A stretch of 63,951 nucleotides of DNA from Paraburkholderia panacisoli (GTDB lineage Bacteria > Pseudomonadota > Gammaproteobacteria > Burkholderiales > Burkholderiaceae), in the NCBI RefSeq assembly GCF_008369935.1, contig NZ_VTUZ01000051.1, positions 1 through 63,951 of the forward strand, written 5' to 3'. Under the pieces are notes generated by a model. It saw nothing but the letters and a program-made list of their open reading frames with translations. It was not told the DNA's origin and ran no database searches. The position numbers were made by a program, and so were the translations under genes. Positions 18,248 through 27,179 of this stretch are shown here, in pieces (the stretch's first letter is position 1; each line of letters begins with the position of its first letter).

Positions 18248-18898
18248 TTGTCTACCGCTCACGAACCGCTTCGCCCGCACGACCTCCTGTGGATCAGTGA
18301 GCTGGAGGACCTTCGTTCGACATCGGAAGTACCTGGATGGGCTTCGCGCGAGTGGCTTTTGCACGCGCCGGTGGTCGTGCGGCGCGAAGCGGTCAGCGAA
18401 CAGGGCGTGGTGCCGGTCGGGCTTCGCGGTCGTGCACGCAGTGAGCGGTTCGCCGCTCACGTGGCGCGCGAGCGCATCCGTCTCAGCGTCACGCCCGAGG
18501 CGCTCGCCAAAGGCCGCTCCTGGCGGACGAAGGCCGCACTCGCGACCTTGCCCTGCGTGCGCGCACTGAGTCGCATCGCGCCAGAACTCGACCGGCTTCG
18601 GTTGACGTGGGGCATCACCGGCAGCGTCGGCTTTGCGCTTGCGAGCGGCGTGAGCACGCTGCGGCAGGACAGCGACCTCGACCTGCTGCTGCGCGCATCC
18701 AAGCCGCTGACGCGCGACGAAGCCCGCTCGCTTCTCGCGTTGCTGCAAGCGTCGCCCGCGCGCATCGACATGCAGGTCGACACAGGCCACGGCGGGTTCG
18801 CGCTCGCGGAGTGGGCCGGCAACGCGGATCGCGTTCTGCTGAAGACGGGGCGTGGGCCCTTGCTCGTATCGGATCCCTGGGTTGGGGACGCATCATGA
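18248..18898 (+). CDS. mdcG: phosphoribosyl-dephospho-CoA transferase (holo-ACP synthase)
   Basis: Nucleotidyltransferase of 216 residues that attaches the phosphoribosyl-dephospho-CoA group to MdcC. The metal-binding motif DSDLDLLLR near residue 140 is preceded by GITGSVGFALASGVSTLRQ, as expected for the family. The start is a TTG at 18248 with GGGAG eight bases upstream. No ATG fits, because the N-terminal RPHDLLWISE block is conserved. The stop overlaps mdcH in an ATGA junction. Confidence 0.9.
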   Translation: MSTAHEPLRPHDLLWISELEDLRSTSEVPGWASREWLLHAPVVVRREAVSEQGVVPVGLRGRARSERFAAHVARERIRLSVTPEALAKGRSWRTKAALATLPCVRALSRIAPELDRLRLTWGITGSVGFALASGVSTLRQDSDLDLLLRASKPLTRDEARSLLALLQASPARIDMQVDTGHGGFALAEWAGNADRVLLKTGRGPLLVSDPWVGDAS

Positions 18899-19833
18899 GC
18901 GTACTGTTCACATTCCCCGGTCAAGGCTCGCAGCGCCCGGGCATGTTACACGCGCTCCCGTCTCACGCCGAAGTCGCTCGAACACTGCAAGAAGCCAGCG
19001 ACACGTTGGGCTACGACGTCACATCGCTCGACGATACCGATTCGCTGCGCTCCACCGTCGCGGTGCAACTTTGCGTCTTGATCGCGGGCGTCGCTCAGGC
19101 GCGCGTGATGAGCGCCCGCGGCTACGAACCCGACATGGTGGCGGGGCTTTCGATCGGCGCGTATCCGGCCGCCGTGATCGCGGGCGCGCTTCAATACGCC
19201 GACGCCGTGAAGCTCGTCGAGCTGCGCGGCCAGTTGATGGAACGCGCCTACCCGAGCGGCTACGGCATGACTGCGATCATGGGCAAGACGCAGCGGGCGC
19301 TCGAACGACTGATCGCGCAAATGAACAGCGAGGCCACGCCCGTGTTCCTTGCGAACATTAACGCAGAAACGCAGATGGTCGTTGCAGGAAGCGATGCCGC
19401 CATGCACCGCCTTACGACGCTTGCGATCGAACACGGGGCGCAACGCTGCGAGCGTCTCGACGTGGCGGTTCCGTCGCATTGCGCTTTGCTCGACGCACCC
19501 GCGGTGGCGCTCGCCGATGCCTTTGGCCAGATCACCGTGCGCGCGCCTCGTATTGTGTATCTGAGCAGCAGCATCGCACGCCCGCTTTTTGACGGCCCGC
19601 GCATCGCGGCCGATCTTGCAGGCAACATGGCGCGGCAGGTGCGCTGGCATGACACCGTGAGGCTTGCGTGGGAACGAGGCGCACGCCTCGCCGTCGAGAT
19701 GCCGCCGGCCAACGTGCTGACCCGGTTGAGCAGCGCGATTTTCACAGAGGGGATCGCGGTGAGTTGCAGCGACACGGCTCTGCCGGACCTTGGCGCGCTG
19801 ATCGAGCGGGAACGGGGCGCGAGTGAGGGCTGA
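18895..19833 (+). CDS. mdcH: malonyl-CoA:ACP transacylase (malonate decarboxylase epsilon subunit)
   Basis: Acyltransferase of 312 residues that loads malonyl from malonyl-CoA onto the holo-ACP to start the decarboxylation cycle. FabD-type motifs are FTFPGQGSQRPGM at the N-terminus, the nucleophile elbow GLSIG near residue 86 and PSHCALLDAPA with the catalytic His. The ATG overlaps mdcG by four bases. It is the last gene of the operon; no clear terminator follows, and a converging LysR remnant begins five bases downstream. Confidence 0.93.
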   Translation: MSVLFTFPGQGSQRPGMLHALPSHAEVARTLQEASDTLGYDVTSLDDTDSLRSTVAVQLCVLIAGVAQARVMSARGYEPDMVAGLSIGAYPAAVIAGALQYADAVKLVELRGQLMERAYPSGYGMTAIMGKTQRALERLIAQMNSEATPVFLANINAETQMVVAGSDAAMHRLTTLAIEHGAQRCERLDVAVPSHCALLDAPAVALADAFGQITVRAPRIVYLSSSIARPLFDGPRIAADLAGNMARQVRWHDTVRLAWERGARLAVEMPPANVLTRLSSAIFTEGIAVSCSDTALPDLGALIERERGASEG

Positions 19834-19837
19834 AACC

Positions 19838-20225
19838 TCAGCAAGCCCTTTTCGTGCAAAGACGGCAGACGGCCATCAGCGCCAACAGGTTCGGGTCGCG
19901 CTCGCGTGCGTGCAGAAAGCTGACACCGATTGACCGGCGCATCAGGTATTGCGGCTTGAGAGGAATGAATTGCACCTTGTCGCCGAACACGCCGCACACG
20001 GCCTGGTAATAGCGTATACCCGACTCCGCCGCTCACAAGGTTCATCCGCGAAAAAATATCGCCGACTTTCATGGTCACATTCGGCGTGAAGTTCGCGACG
20101 CGAAACGCCTCCATAAAGCCTCGATAGGTCACGAACCCCTCGCCGAGGGAAACGAAGGTCTCGTCGCGGCAGTCCCACAAATCGACCGCCGCCTTCAATG
20201 CACAAGCCATTTGTTACGTTTCGAA
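19838..20225 (-). pseudogene. LysR-type regulator, C-terminal remnant (possible mdcR)
   Basis: Minus-strand fragments read KVGDIFSRMNLVSGGVGYTL, then in another frame GDKVQFIPLKPQYLMRRSIG and HARERDPNLLALMAVCR, which is the effector-binding domain end of a LysR regulator. There is a frameshift near 20010, and the DNA-binding half is absent. Position, convergent with mdcH, fits an MdcR regulator. It cannot make a functional protein as sequenced. Confidence 0.7.
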
Positions 20226-20508
20226 TGGAGCAGGAGAACGTCGCCGTCCCGATCAACTACGAGATCCACGTCACCCCGTTTTCAATCGTGACGTTTTACT
20301 CGAGGGATTAGGTATTGGCGTCCTGCCGGCAACCTTTGTTGAACAAGACATAAAGGCCGGAAGGCTTGTCCGCCTGCTGGAAGGGTTTGAAATCGCGGAT
20401 ACGGCGGCCGAGGTCCGCCTCGCCTACAGCAGACGTGCCCTGCTACCCGCAAAAGTGAGGGCGTTTATCGACCACACTGCGGCCTTTCTTGAAGGCGGCG
20501 AAAAATAA
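20220..20508 (+). pseudogene. LysR-type regulator, C-terminal remnant on plus strand
   Basis: The plus strand encodes the end of a different LysR effector domain: ENVAVPINYEIHVT, then after a frame change VFNRDVLLEGLGIGVLPATF and LLEGFEIADTAAEVRLAYSR, ending at a TAA at 20506. The N-terminal half is missing. It abuts the opposite-strand LysR remnant at about 20220, which suggests a recombination junction. Confidence 0.65.
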
Positions 20509-20817
20509 AGCGAGCTACGGAAGCGACGTTGTCGTCGCGTACAGCTTTCGTCCGGAGTCCGGCGGACGTTGTGGCCACTTTAGCTCGGCGGACATTTGAA
20601 TGCCCCTGAGCACGAAGACGAATGGAGTAAGCGCCTGCGCAGAAGGATTTTTTGCTGGACCGTCGGTTGGCTCGGATGGCGCCGGACGTCGGCCTGCGGC
20701 CCGACATCGCACAGCAGCTGTGGGAGTTCAGAATTGCTGCTACCCGGAGACCGCGCCAAAGCGGGGGCTGGAATCGGGTCTGCGAATATGACCGAAGGAT
20801 GTGTCTATAGTGTCTCG

Positions 20818-21426
20818 ATGGACACCAGCCCTTCCGAAGCGACTTCCGTTCTCCAGTTGCGAATCAGTCTACGCGGCGTCAGCCCGCCGGTCTGGCGGCG
20901 ACTCCTGATTCCCGAGCAGATCACGATTGCGCGGCTGCATCAGGTGATGCAGCTCGCCATGGGTTGGAACGACGAACACCTGCACCGGTTTGTCATCCGA
21001 GGATGGCGTTACGGCGGACATCGCGACGGCGCGTTGCAATTCTTCGACGGCCCAGACAGCCTGTCCTTCGCGGCGTTTGGCCTGCACGTACATGAGCGCT
21101 TTGCCTACCTGTACGACTTCACCGCGTGGTGGTTACATGACGTGCGCGTCGAGCGGCGAACGTGCAACCAGCGGTCAAGGCCACTACCACGCTGTGTCGC
21201 GGGCTCCGGGCGTTGTCCGCCCGAAGACGCCGGAGGTCCCGAGAGATACATGACGGCCGTGGAAGAGCATGGCGAGTTCGAGTTTTTCGAGTGGCTCGAG
21301 ACGCTGCGCGAAAACCCGATCGAGGTGAATACTCTGCGCGTTGAGGCCGATGAATGGCTCTTCTGGTTGGATCGGCGTTTCGACCGTCAAGCGGCGAATG
21401 AACGGCTGCACACGTTGGCGCTGTAA
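20818..21426 (+). CDS. plasmid pRiA4b ORF-3-like family protein (IS passenger)
   Basis: Protein of 202 residues with the family pattern LQLRISLRGVSPPVWRRLLI at the N-terminus, then MGWNDEHLHRF, LYDFTAWWLHDVRVE and a C-terminal WLFWLDRRFD. The family is often found beside transposases; its biochemical role is not known to me. The start at 20818 is chosen because the degenerate copy at 8381 starts at the same residue (MDS versus MDT); an upstream ATG at 20788 would add ten residues. It lies 38 bases before the transposase gene and within the terminal repeats. Confidence 0.85.
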   Translation: MDTSPSEATSVLQLRISLRGVSPPVWRRLLIPEQITIARLHQVMQLAMGWNDEHLHRFVIRGWRYGGHRDGALQFFDGPDSLSFAAFGLHVHERFAYLYDFTAWWLHDVRVERRTCNQRSRPLPRCVAGSGRCPPEDAGGPERYMTAVEEHGEFEFFEWLETLRENPIEVNTLRVEADEWLFWLDRRFDRQAANERLHTLAL

Positions 21427-21464
21427 GCTGACTACCCAAGCGACGTGCCGGGCGGGAGACTGCC

Positions 21465-22868
21465 ATGCAGATCAGCGTGCAGATTGTGGTTCAGACGGAA
21501 GTCGACGAGCAGGCGAGCGTCACGGAGATTGCCCATTTCGAACGGGAAAGTTTCGATGCGGGCTCACTCGGCCTGCATCTTGAGGAGGCGAAGGCGCTGC
21601 TGGGCCGGCTGCAGCGCTCGATGATTGACGCGCAGGCCGCTGAAGCGATTGCGAGGCTGAGCATGTGCCCGAACTGCGGCTCCCGTCTGACCGTCAAGGG
21701 CCACCATCGCCTGGTCTACCGCTCGGTGTTTGGCCGGCTATCGTTTGACAGCCCGCGGCTGTACCAATGCCGGTGTTCCGGAAGAGCGCGCCGATCCTTC
21801 AGCCCGCTGGCCAGTTGCCTGGGTGAGCGGACGAGTCCCGAACTGCAGTATCTCGAGGCCGAGTTTGCCGCGTTGATGTCGTATGGGCTCACCGTCCGGG
21901 TACTGGAGGAGGTGTTACCGCTGGAACATGTGCTGGCGGCTACCACGATCCGGAGGCGCGTCGCCACACTGGGCCATCGCCTTGAGAGCTCGAACGCAGC
22001 GATCGCCGTCGAGCAACGGCGATACGTCGATCTGCCTGCTGGCCGATGCGCTATTCCGCAGCACAGTTCAGTACGCGCCGTGGGAATCGACGGCGGATAC
22101 ATCCGCCTGGCCGGACACAGCAGTCGGCAAGACGGCTGGTTCGAAGTCATTGTCGGAAAATCACTACGCGACGACGGTCGCGGACACAGCTTCGCTTACG
22201 TTCACACACTCGAGCACGAGCCTGCCGGTCGGATGCTGGCGTTTCTTGCGCAGGAAGGCGTCGGCGCGGACCAGCCGGTAACTTTCCTGTCCGACGGCGG
22301 CGACACCGTTCGCCGTGCCCAGATCGACTTTGGCGATTGTGGCGAGAGGATACTCGACTGGTTTCACGTCGCCATGCGGGTGCAGAATCTCGAACAGATG
22401 ATCAAGGGGTTACCGGACCGCGACGAACGGCCATGTGTCGACACGCTGATCGGTGGGCTGCGCAGTGCAAAGTGGCACCTCTGGCACGGCTGCCCCTATC
22501 CGGCACTGCAGCGGCTTGAAAGCCTGGGCTGGGAACTCGCCACGGATGGCAGTCCCGAGGAAACCAGGTTGCTGGCCAAACTGGAGGAGTTCATCGGTTA
22601 CCTCGAGAACAACCAGCGTTTTATCGTGAACTACGGAGACCGCTACCGTCATGGCGAGCCAATCACCTCGAGCTTCGTCGAGTCGGCTGTCAACCAGGTG
22701 GTCAGCAAGCGTTTTGTGAAGCGGCAGCAGATGGCGTGGCGACCGGCTCATGCGCAAGGCCTTCTCCAGGTAAGGACGGCCGTCCTGAATGAGCAGTTGC
22801 GATCATGCTTCGAGCGATGGTATCCGACGCTCGCGAGCAACGAGCACGCTCACGATATCGCGGCATAG
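21465..22868 (+). CDS. ISKra4 family transposase
   Basis: Transposase of 467 residues. A zinc-ribbon-like segment (MCPNCGSRLTVKGHHR near residue 66) precedes an RNase H-like DDE core. Likely catalytic segments include AVGIDGGYIRLAG near residue 205, FLSDGGDTVRR near residue 277 and ITSSFVESAVNQVVSKR near residue 405 with the glutamate. The ATG is preceded by GGGAG. It appears complete and undamaged, so the element may still be mobile. Confidence 0.9.
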   Translation: MQISVQIVVQTEVDEQASVTEIAHFERESFDAGSLGLHLEEAKALLGRLQRSMIDAQAAEAIARLSMCPNCGSRLTVKGHHRLVYRSVFGRLSFDSPRLYQCRCSGRARRSFSPLASCLGERTSPELQYLEAEFAALMSYGLTVRVLEEVLPLEHVLAATTIRRRVATLGHRLESSNAAIAVEQRRYVDLPAGRCAIPQHSSVRAVGIDGGYIRLAGHSSRQDGWFEVIVGKSLRDDGRGHSFAYVHTLEHEPAGRMLAFLAQEGVGADQPVTFLSDGGDTVRRAQIDFGDCGERILDWFHVAMRVQNLEQMIKGLPDRDERPCVDTLIGGLRSAKWHLWHGCPYPALQRLESLGWELATDGSPEETRLLAKLEEFIGYLENNQRFIVNYGDRYRHGEPITSSFVESAVNQVVSKRFVKRQQMAWRPAHAQGLLQVRTAVLNEQLRSCFERWYPTLASNEHAHDIAA

Positions 22869-23101
22869 AGCCCCCGCTTTGGCGCGGTCTCCAAATGGTG
22901 GACCGGTTTTGTACCGTACCGGCTGGCATTCATCCACATAAAGTAATCACCACAATTAAGCGGTCGTGCTTTTTTATGCGGGTCGCGACGGCCGGCACAA
23001 GTTCAGTCAAAACGCCCGACTTGTCTATGCGAGGCGCCGCCTGCCTGGCGACTGGAAGCGAAGTCACGACTGGTCAGTTCAACCGGATGGCCCGCCCGCG
23101 C

Positions 23102-23317
23102 TCACATTTTTCGCTCGGCGACCGCGACGATACGATTTCGACCGCCGTCGAACACTTTGAGCATCCGACTCGCATCGGCGCGCGGTGACAGCCAGAAATG
23201 GACTTCAAGTGCCTCACGTGTGATTACACACTCCGCGAAGCCAATCGCTTGGGACAGCCGGAAAGCGATGCTGCTTCCATCGACCGACACGCTTGGGGCG
23301 GAATCCAGCACGTCCAT
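23102..23317 (-). CDS. DUF1488-like small protein
   Basis: Protein of 71 residues with the DUF1488 pattern: a short strand-rich N-terminus (VSVDGSSIAFRLSQ), then AECVITREALEVHFW and a helical C-terminus. GAGG lies five bases before the ATG at 23317. DUF1488 proteins are small, of unknown function and common in Burkholderiales. It is just outside the ISKra4 element, with no operon partner. Confidence 0.6.
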   Translation of the reverse strand: MDVLDSAPSVSVDGSSIAFRLSQAIGFAECVITREALEVHFWLSPRADASRMLKVFDGGRNRIVAVAERKM

Positions 23318-23808
23318 GAAAACCTCGTAAACTCATTGGCGAACTTTTAACCCGCTGCCCTCTGACCTCCAAATTTACCAGATGAAGCTCGTAGGCAACG
23401 GCGAATTGACCGGGCCACGAACTCCGGCGAATTCTGCGAGCCCCCCAGCCTCGTGGACGGGGGCTTTGAAGTTTGTGGTAAATGAGCGGGTCGCTGACGG
23501 GTAATGGCAGTTAGTTCGGGTATGGAATGCCTTCCGATGGTGAGGTTTTTCGGGAGACAAAATTCAATGTGGCATCCGCCGTGCATGCACGGATGATCGA
23601 TCATCAACAACCGCATTTCCATTTCGGCTGCTGCAGTGTCATCCCATGCTGCCGCTTGTACGCAGCGACAGATGGCGGCGCCGGATCGCAAGAAGTCACA
23701 TAAGAAACCGTTGCGAGGGTAAGTAAGGATGGGATTCCGATCATCCAAAGCTCAACGTCGCGGCAACGCCGTAGGCAGCGCCAATTGGTTCCGCACGTAA
23801 CACGTGCA
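23318..23808. other. transposase debris, no intact gene
   Basis: On the minus strand at 23380-23450 the frame reads SQNSPEFVARSIRRCLRA, close to the DNGPEF block of IS3-type integrase-core transposases. It is flanked by stops in the other frames and only about 20 residues are recognisable. The rest of the stretch shows nothing definite. Confidence 0.4.
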
Positions 23809-24003
23809 TTACCCGGCCCGCTGGTTCAGCCACAGTCGGCCTGCGGCCGTCATATTGATGACGCCGCTGGTGCGCGACTCGTACGCAAGCCCGCGAGTCA
23901 ATAGTTCGTCGGTCATGGGGCGCGGAATCTCCGATTCGGAATCAGGAATTCGATCGAGCGATTTGAGAGCCTGGACAGCCTCGGCCGAGAGTTGGATGTA
24001 CAT
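23809..24003 (-). CDS. small hypothetical protein
   Basis: Protein of 64 residues, MYIQLSAEAVQALKSLDRIP at the N-terminus and GVINMTAAGRLWLNQRAG at the end. The ATG has a strong ribosome-binding site (AGGAGG, five bases spacing), which supports real expression. The C-terminal pattern resembles a winged-helix end, but no family is certain. Confidence 0.55.
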   Translation of the reverse strand: MYIQLSAEAVQALKSLDRIPDSESEIPRPMTDELLTRGLAYESRTSGVINMTAAGRLWLNQRAG

Positions 24004-24029
24004 GGTGGCCTCCTGAAGCTGAGATCATC

Positions 24030-24203
24030 ATGGACCGGATGAAATTCTCCCGTCTGTACGGTGGCGACCACTTGGTCGCCCCTTCGTAACATCGCGTAGT
24101 CGGCCGTACCCACGCCGATTACGACGTTCCTGTTCAAATCGACCTCGGGGAACATTGTGAGTGCAATCGTGGAGGCGGTCCCGCTGAAGGCCATGTCGCT
24201 CAT
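24030..24203 (-). other. unidentified coding-like fragment
   Basis: The minus strand reads MSDMAFSGTASTIALTMFPE followed by VDLNRNVVIGVGTADYAML, which has protein-like composition. There is no clear end of its own, since the frame runs into the small gene at 24003, and no ribosome-binding site was seen. It is 38 bases downstream of the dehydrogenase gene. It may be the remnant of an enzyme gene; I do not recognise it. Confidence 0.3.
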
Positions 24204-24240
24204 GCGCGACTCGAACTGGCACGCAGCGTCTCCCCCGTGA

Positions 24241-25278
24241 CTATGTGCTCTCGATCCGGCGAACGACTGCGGCGGCGAACTCGCGCGTTGACGCAGTGCC
24301 TTTCAGATCAGGCGTACAGATATGGTCGGTGTTGAGTGTTTCAGTGATTGCAATTCGCAATCGTTGGGCGAGATCACCCTTACCAACATGCTCAAGCATC
24401 AAGCCTGATGCAAGTAATAAGGAGATGGGGTTTGCCACGTCTTTACCAGCGATGTCCGGCGCCGATCCATGCACGGCTTCAAAAATTGCCGTGTCAGTAC
24501 CGTAGTTGGCGCCGGGCGCCATGCCCAGTCCGCCCACAAGGCCCGCTAACTGATCCGACAGAATGTCTCCAAACAGATTGGTGCACACAAGCATATCGAA
24601 CTGCCACGGGTTCAGCACAAGCTGCATCGCGCAGGCGTCGACAATGATGTCATTCATTTCCACCCGACCTTCGTAATCCCGGGCAACGTCTCGAGCGGCT
24701 TCCAGGAACAATCCTGTGAGTGCCTTCAGGATGTTGGCCTTATGCACAACGGTGATCTTCTTTCGTCCGTGCTTCAAGGCATATTCGAAGGCAAATCTTG
24801 CGATTCGTGCGCACGCATCGCGGGTGTTTACCCCGGTCGCGACCGCAACCGCTTTTGGATCATCGCCGACGGGAATGTAGTATTCGTGTGCAACATAAAA
24901 CCCGCCGAGGTTTTCGCGCACGAGCACGAGGTCGATCTTGTCGTAGCGGCCAGGGATGATGGTATGCACGGGCCTAACGTTGCCAAAAAGCTGGAACTCC
25001 TCGCGAAGTCGAACGTTGGACGAGCGGAACCCATCGCCGATCGGGGTCGTCAATGGACCTTTGAGGGCAAGCTTGTTCTTGCGAACGCTCTCGAGTGTCA
25101 CATCTGGTAGAGGATCCCCACAGTGGGTGACCCCGGAGATTCCGGCATGCTGTACGTCCCAGATAAATGGGGATCCTAAAGCGTCAAGAACCTGGACCGT
25201 TGCAGCAACCACTTCCGGCCCGATTCCATCGCCAGGAATCAGCGTTGCGGGAATTTTGTGTCTCGGCGTGCTTTCCAT
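24241..25278 (-). CDS. isocitrate/isopropylmalate dehydrogenase family protein (NAD-dependent IDH-like)
   Basis: Beta-hydroxyacid oxidative decarboxylase of 345 residues. TLIPGDGIGPEVV lies at the N-terminus, the substrate loop SSNVRLREEFQLFGNVRPV near residue 85, and metal-binding aspartates in NLFGDILSDQ. EAVHGSAPDIAGKDVANP supplies the C-terminal signature. The usual ENTEG tyrosine block is replaced by ENLGGFYVAHEYY, so the substrate may not be isocitrate. The ATG has GGAAG upstream. It lies 260 bases after the NTF2-like gene on the same strand. Confidence 0.82.
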   Translation of the reverse strand: MESTPRHKIPATLIPGDGIGPEVVAATVQVLDALGSPFIWDVQHAGISGVTHCGDPLPDVTLESVRKNKLALKGPLTTPIGDGFRSSNVRLREEFQLFGNVRPVHTIIPGRYDKIDLVLVRENLGGFYVAHEYYIPVGDDPKAVAVATGVNTRDACARIARFAFEYALKHGRKKITVVHKANILKALTGLFLEAARDVARDYEGRVEMNDIIVDACAMQLVLNPWQFDMLVCTNLFGDILSDQLAGLVGGLGMAPGANYGTDTAIFEAVHGSAPDIAGKDVANPISLLLASGLMLEHVGKGDLAQRLRIAITETLNTDHICTPDLKGTASTREFAAAVVRRIEST

Positions 25279-25538
25279 ATCAGTCTTCCAGATTAGACAG
25301 GGACAACCGTCCGTAGTTGACCGACTATCGCTGACGCCGCTGGGTGCGATGAGTTGGTCTCAGGCATGGACCAGACCAAAACTTCATTTCCGCCGCATGG
25401 CGCACTCAGGCGGATGTGTCGCCGCATCACGATTCCCAACGCGGGGACAGCTGATCTGGCCTCGCATTCGAAATACGGCGCCAGCGGCGATACAAGGAAC
25501 AGGCCACATAGCGGGCGGATATACCGGTCGACCTGTCG

Positions 25539-25979
25539 TCACGGAAGGTTCGACGGCAACTCTCCGATCTGACGAAAAACACCTAGCCAGTCTTCCAGGT
25601 GCCATGTCTTGGCAATATGTCCCTCGCGGAATTCGTGAAACGAGTGAATCGCAAAATTGACAGGTTTCGATGTGGCTGCGATCCCCATGAGTGGGGCCGA
25701 CTGCGTCCCCGTCACGATCGCACGCACGGCCACCTTGTCTCCGTGAACCAGGACATCCAGAATCCTGATGTCCATGTCAGGCAGTGAATACGACAGATCC
25801 GCGAACACCGGGATCATTGAGTCGGGACCCGACACCGGTCCAGGAGAAGGCGGGATGTACTGCCAGTCCGGCGTTACAACAGTCCGAAACAGGGATATAT
25901 CTTTACGCGACATGGCACGGTAAAACACAGTTAAAGCCGCCCGCGCGACATCGTCCGTCACCTCATCCGCTCTGCTCAT
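25539..25979 (-). CDS. NTF2-like/SnoaL-type ester cyclase family protein
   Basis: Small alpha/beta barrel protein of 146 residues. Family pattern: VFYRAMSRKDISLFRTVVTP near the N-terminus, SYSLPDMDIRILDVLVHGDK in the middle and a C-terminal IHSFHEFREGHIAKTWHLED. Such proteins are polyketide cyclases, isomerases or unknown enzymes; the substrate here is unknown. The start at 25979 has GGAG ten bases upstream; the frame runs on to 26123 without family support. The 260 bases between it and the dehydrogenase gene hold nothing recognised. Confidence 0.75.
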   Translation of the reverse strand: MSRADEVTDDVARAALTVFYRAMSRKDISLFRTVVTPDWQYIPPSPGPVSGPDSMIPVFADLSYSLPDMDIRILDVLVHGDKVAVRAIVTGTQSAPLMGIAATSKPVNFAIHSFHEFREGHIAKTWHLEDWLGVFRQIGELPSNLP

Positions 25980-26153
25980 ATAAACGTCTCCAGTGTCGAG
26001 GCCGGCGCATACGAACGCAAGAGCGACACCACATCGTATGTCATTGAGCAACCGATGACCAGCTGATACGTTCTCCGGTAAGGGGCCACTTCCCACTGCC
26101 AATGATTCCGGTGACCGGGGCAAGCTTATGTAGGTCGCACAAAGATACGCGCT

Positions 26154-26873
26154 TTATATCGCCTTCAGATCAGGCAACAGCCGGTCGAACTCCCGTTTCA
26201 CCACGCTGTAGCATTCGCACACGCGCTTTTCGAGCCCCGGTCGATCCAGTACCTCGATGTGGCCATGACCGTAGCGAATCAGCCCCGCGTCCTGGAGTTT
26301 CAGCGCCGCCTCCGTCACGCCGGATCTGCGAACGCCAAGCATGTTGGCGATCAGTTCCTGTGTCATCTTCAACTCGTTTGACGGCAGGCGGTCCATGCTG
26401 AGCAGCAGCCAGCGGCACAATTGCTGGTCGATCGAATGATGCCGGTTGCAAACGGCGGTCTGGGCCATCTGGGTGATCAATGCCTGGGTATAGCGCAGCA
26501 ATAACCGCTGCACCGGCCCAGCGCGATGGAATTCCTCTTTAAGGATGCGCGCATCCAGTCGATACGCCCGGCCTGCGCTTTGCACGACTGCACGGTTTGG
26601 CGTCGTTTCACCGCCCATGAAGAGTGCAATACCGATGATCCCTTCGTTGCCCACGATCGCAATCTCGGCGGACGCGCCGTCCTCCATCACGTAGAGCAGC
26701 GATATGATGGACGTTGTCGGAAAATAGACGTGATCGAGGCGGTCGCCAGACTCGTACACGACCTGCCCCAGTGGCATTTCGACCGGTACGAGATGCGGCG
26801 TCACACGCGACCGCTCTGCTTCCGGCAGAACCGAAAGCAGGTGATTTTCTCCGGAATGATGCCCATTTTCCAT
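26154..26873 (-). CDS. Crp/Fnr family transcriptional regulator
   Basis: Regulator of 239 residues with a cyclic-nucleotide-binding-like beta roll (GQVVYESGDRLDHVYFPTTS) and a C-terminal winged helix (MTQELIANMLGVRRSGVTEA). The N-terminus has no cysteine cluster, so it is not an iron-sulfur FNR. The start at 26873 has GAGCGAGG upstream; the frame is open to 26936. It lies at the edge of the stress/acetate island and is a candidate regulator for it, which is inference from position. Confidence 0.88.
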   Translation of the reverse strand: MENGHHSGENHLLSVLPEAERSRVTPHLVPVEMPLGQVVYESGDRLDHVYFPTTSIISLLYVMEDGASAEIAIVGNEGIIGIALFMGGETTPNRAVVQSAGRAYRLDARILKEEFHRAGPVQRLLLRYTQALITQMAQTAVCNRHHSIDQQLCRWLLLSMDRLPSNELKMTQELIANMLGVRRSGVTEAALKLQDAGLIRYGHGHIEVLDRPGLEKRVCECYSVVKREFDRLLPDLKAI

Positions 26874-27179
26874 ACCTCGCTCTCCCCGCCATCCTGTCCA
26901 GAAACTGCACTGTTTTCGCAGAATTGTTCTTAACAATATCAGGGATCGACGGCAGTTGCATGAAAGCGCAGGGCGAATGTGCGAGGATACCGATCTTCGC
27001 TAAACCCGGATTAAATTATAGTTCGCGTGCGCGACGGTGGCACGTTGCGGCGCGCTGCAACGACCACCGGCCATGGCTCAACGGGTCTGCGCTGACAGGT
27101 CTGTCACTGTGCGGGAGGTATCGTCGAGTGGCTGGCACGCTCAGCAGGAGACTGAAATGTGTGGGCGCATTGGCCGCCG

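Larger units (their letters stand above)
20746..22892 (+). mobile_element. complete ISKra4-family insertion sequence with passenger gene
   Basis: The 2147-bp unit is bounded by perfect 24-base terminal inverted repeats (20746-20769 and 22869-22892) starting GGAGACCGCGCCAAAGC. It holds a pRiA4b ORF-3-like gene and an ISKra4-type transposase, both intact. The right repeat begins directly after the transposase stop. The flanks (TTGCTACCC and AAATGGTGG) show no target duplication, so one flank may have been rearranged after insertion. Confidence 0.85.

Noticed and set aside
22911..22920. GTACCGTACC resembling the CGGTACGG palindrome
   Set aside because: It is a tandem half-site, not an inverted repeat, and lies at an IS edge.
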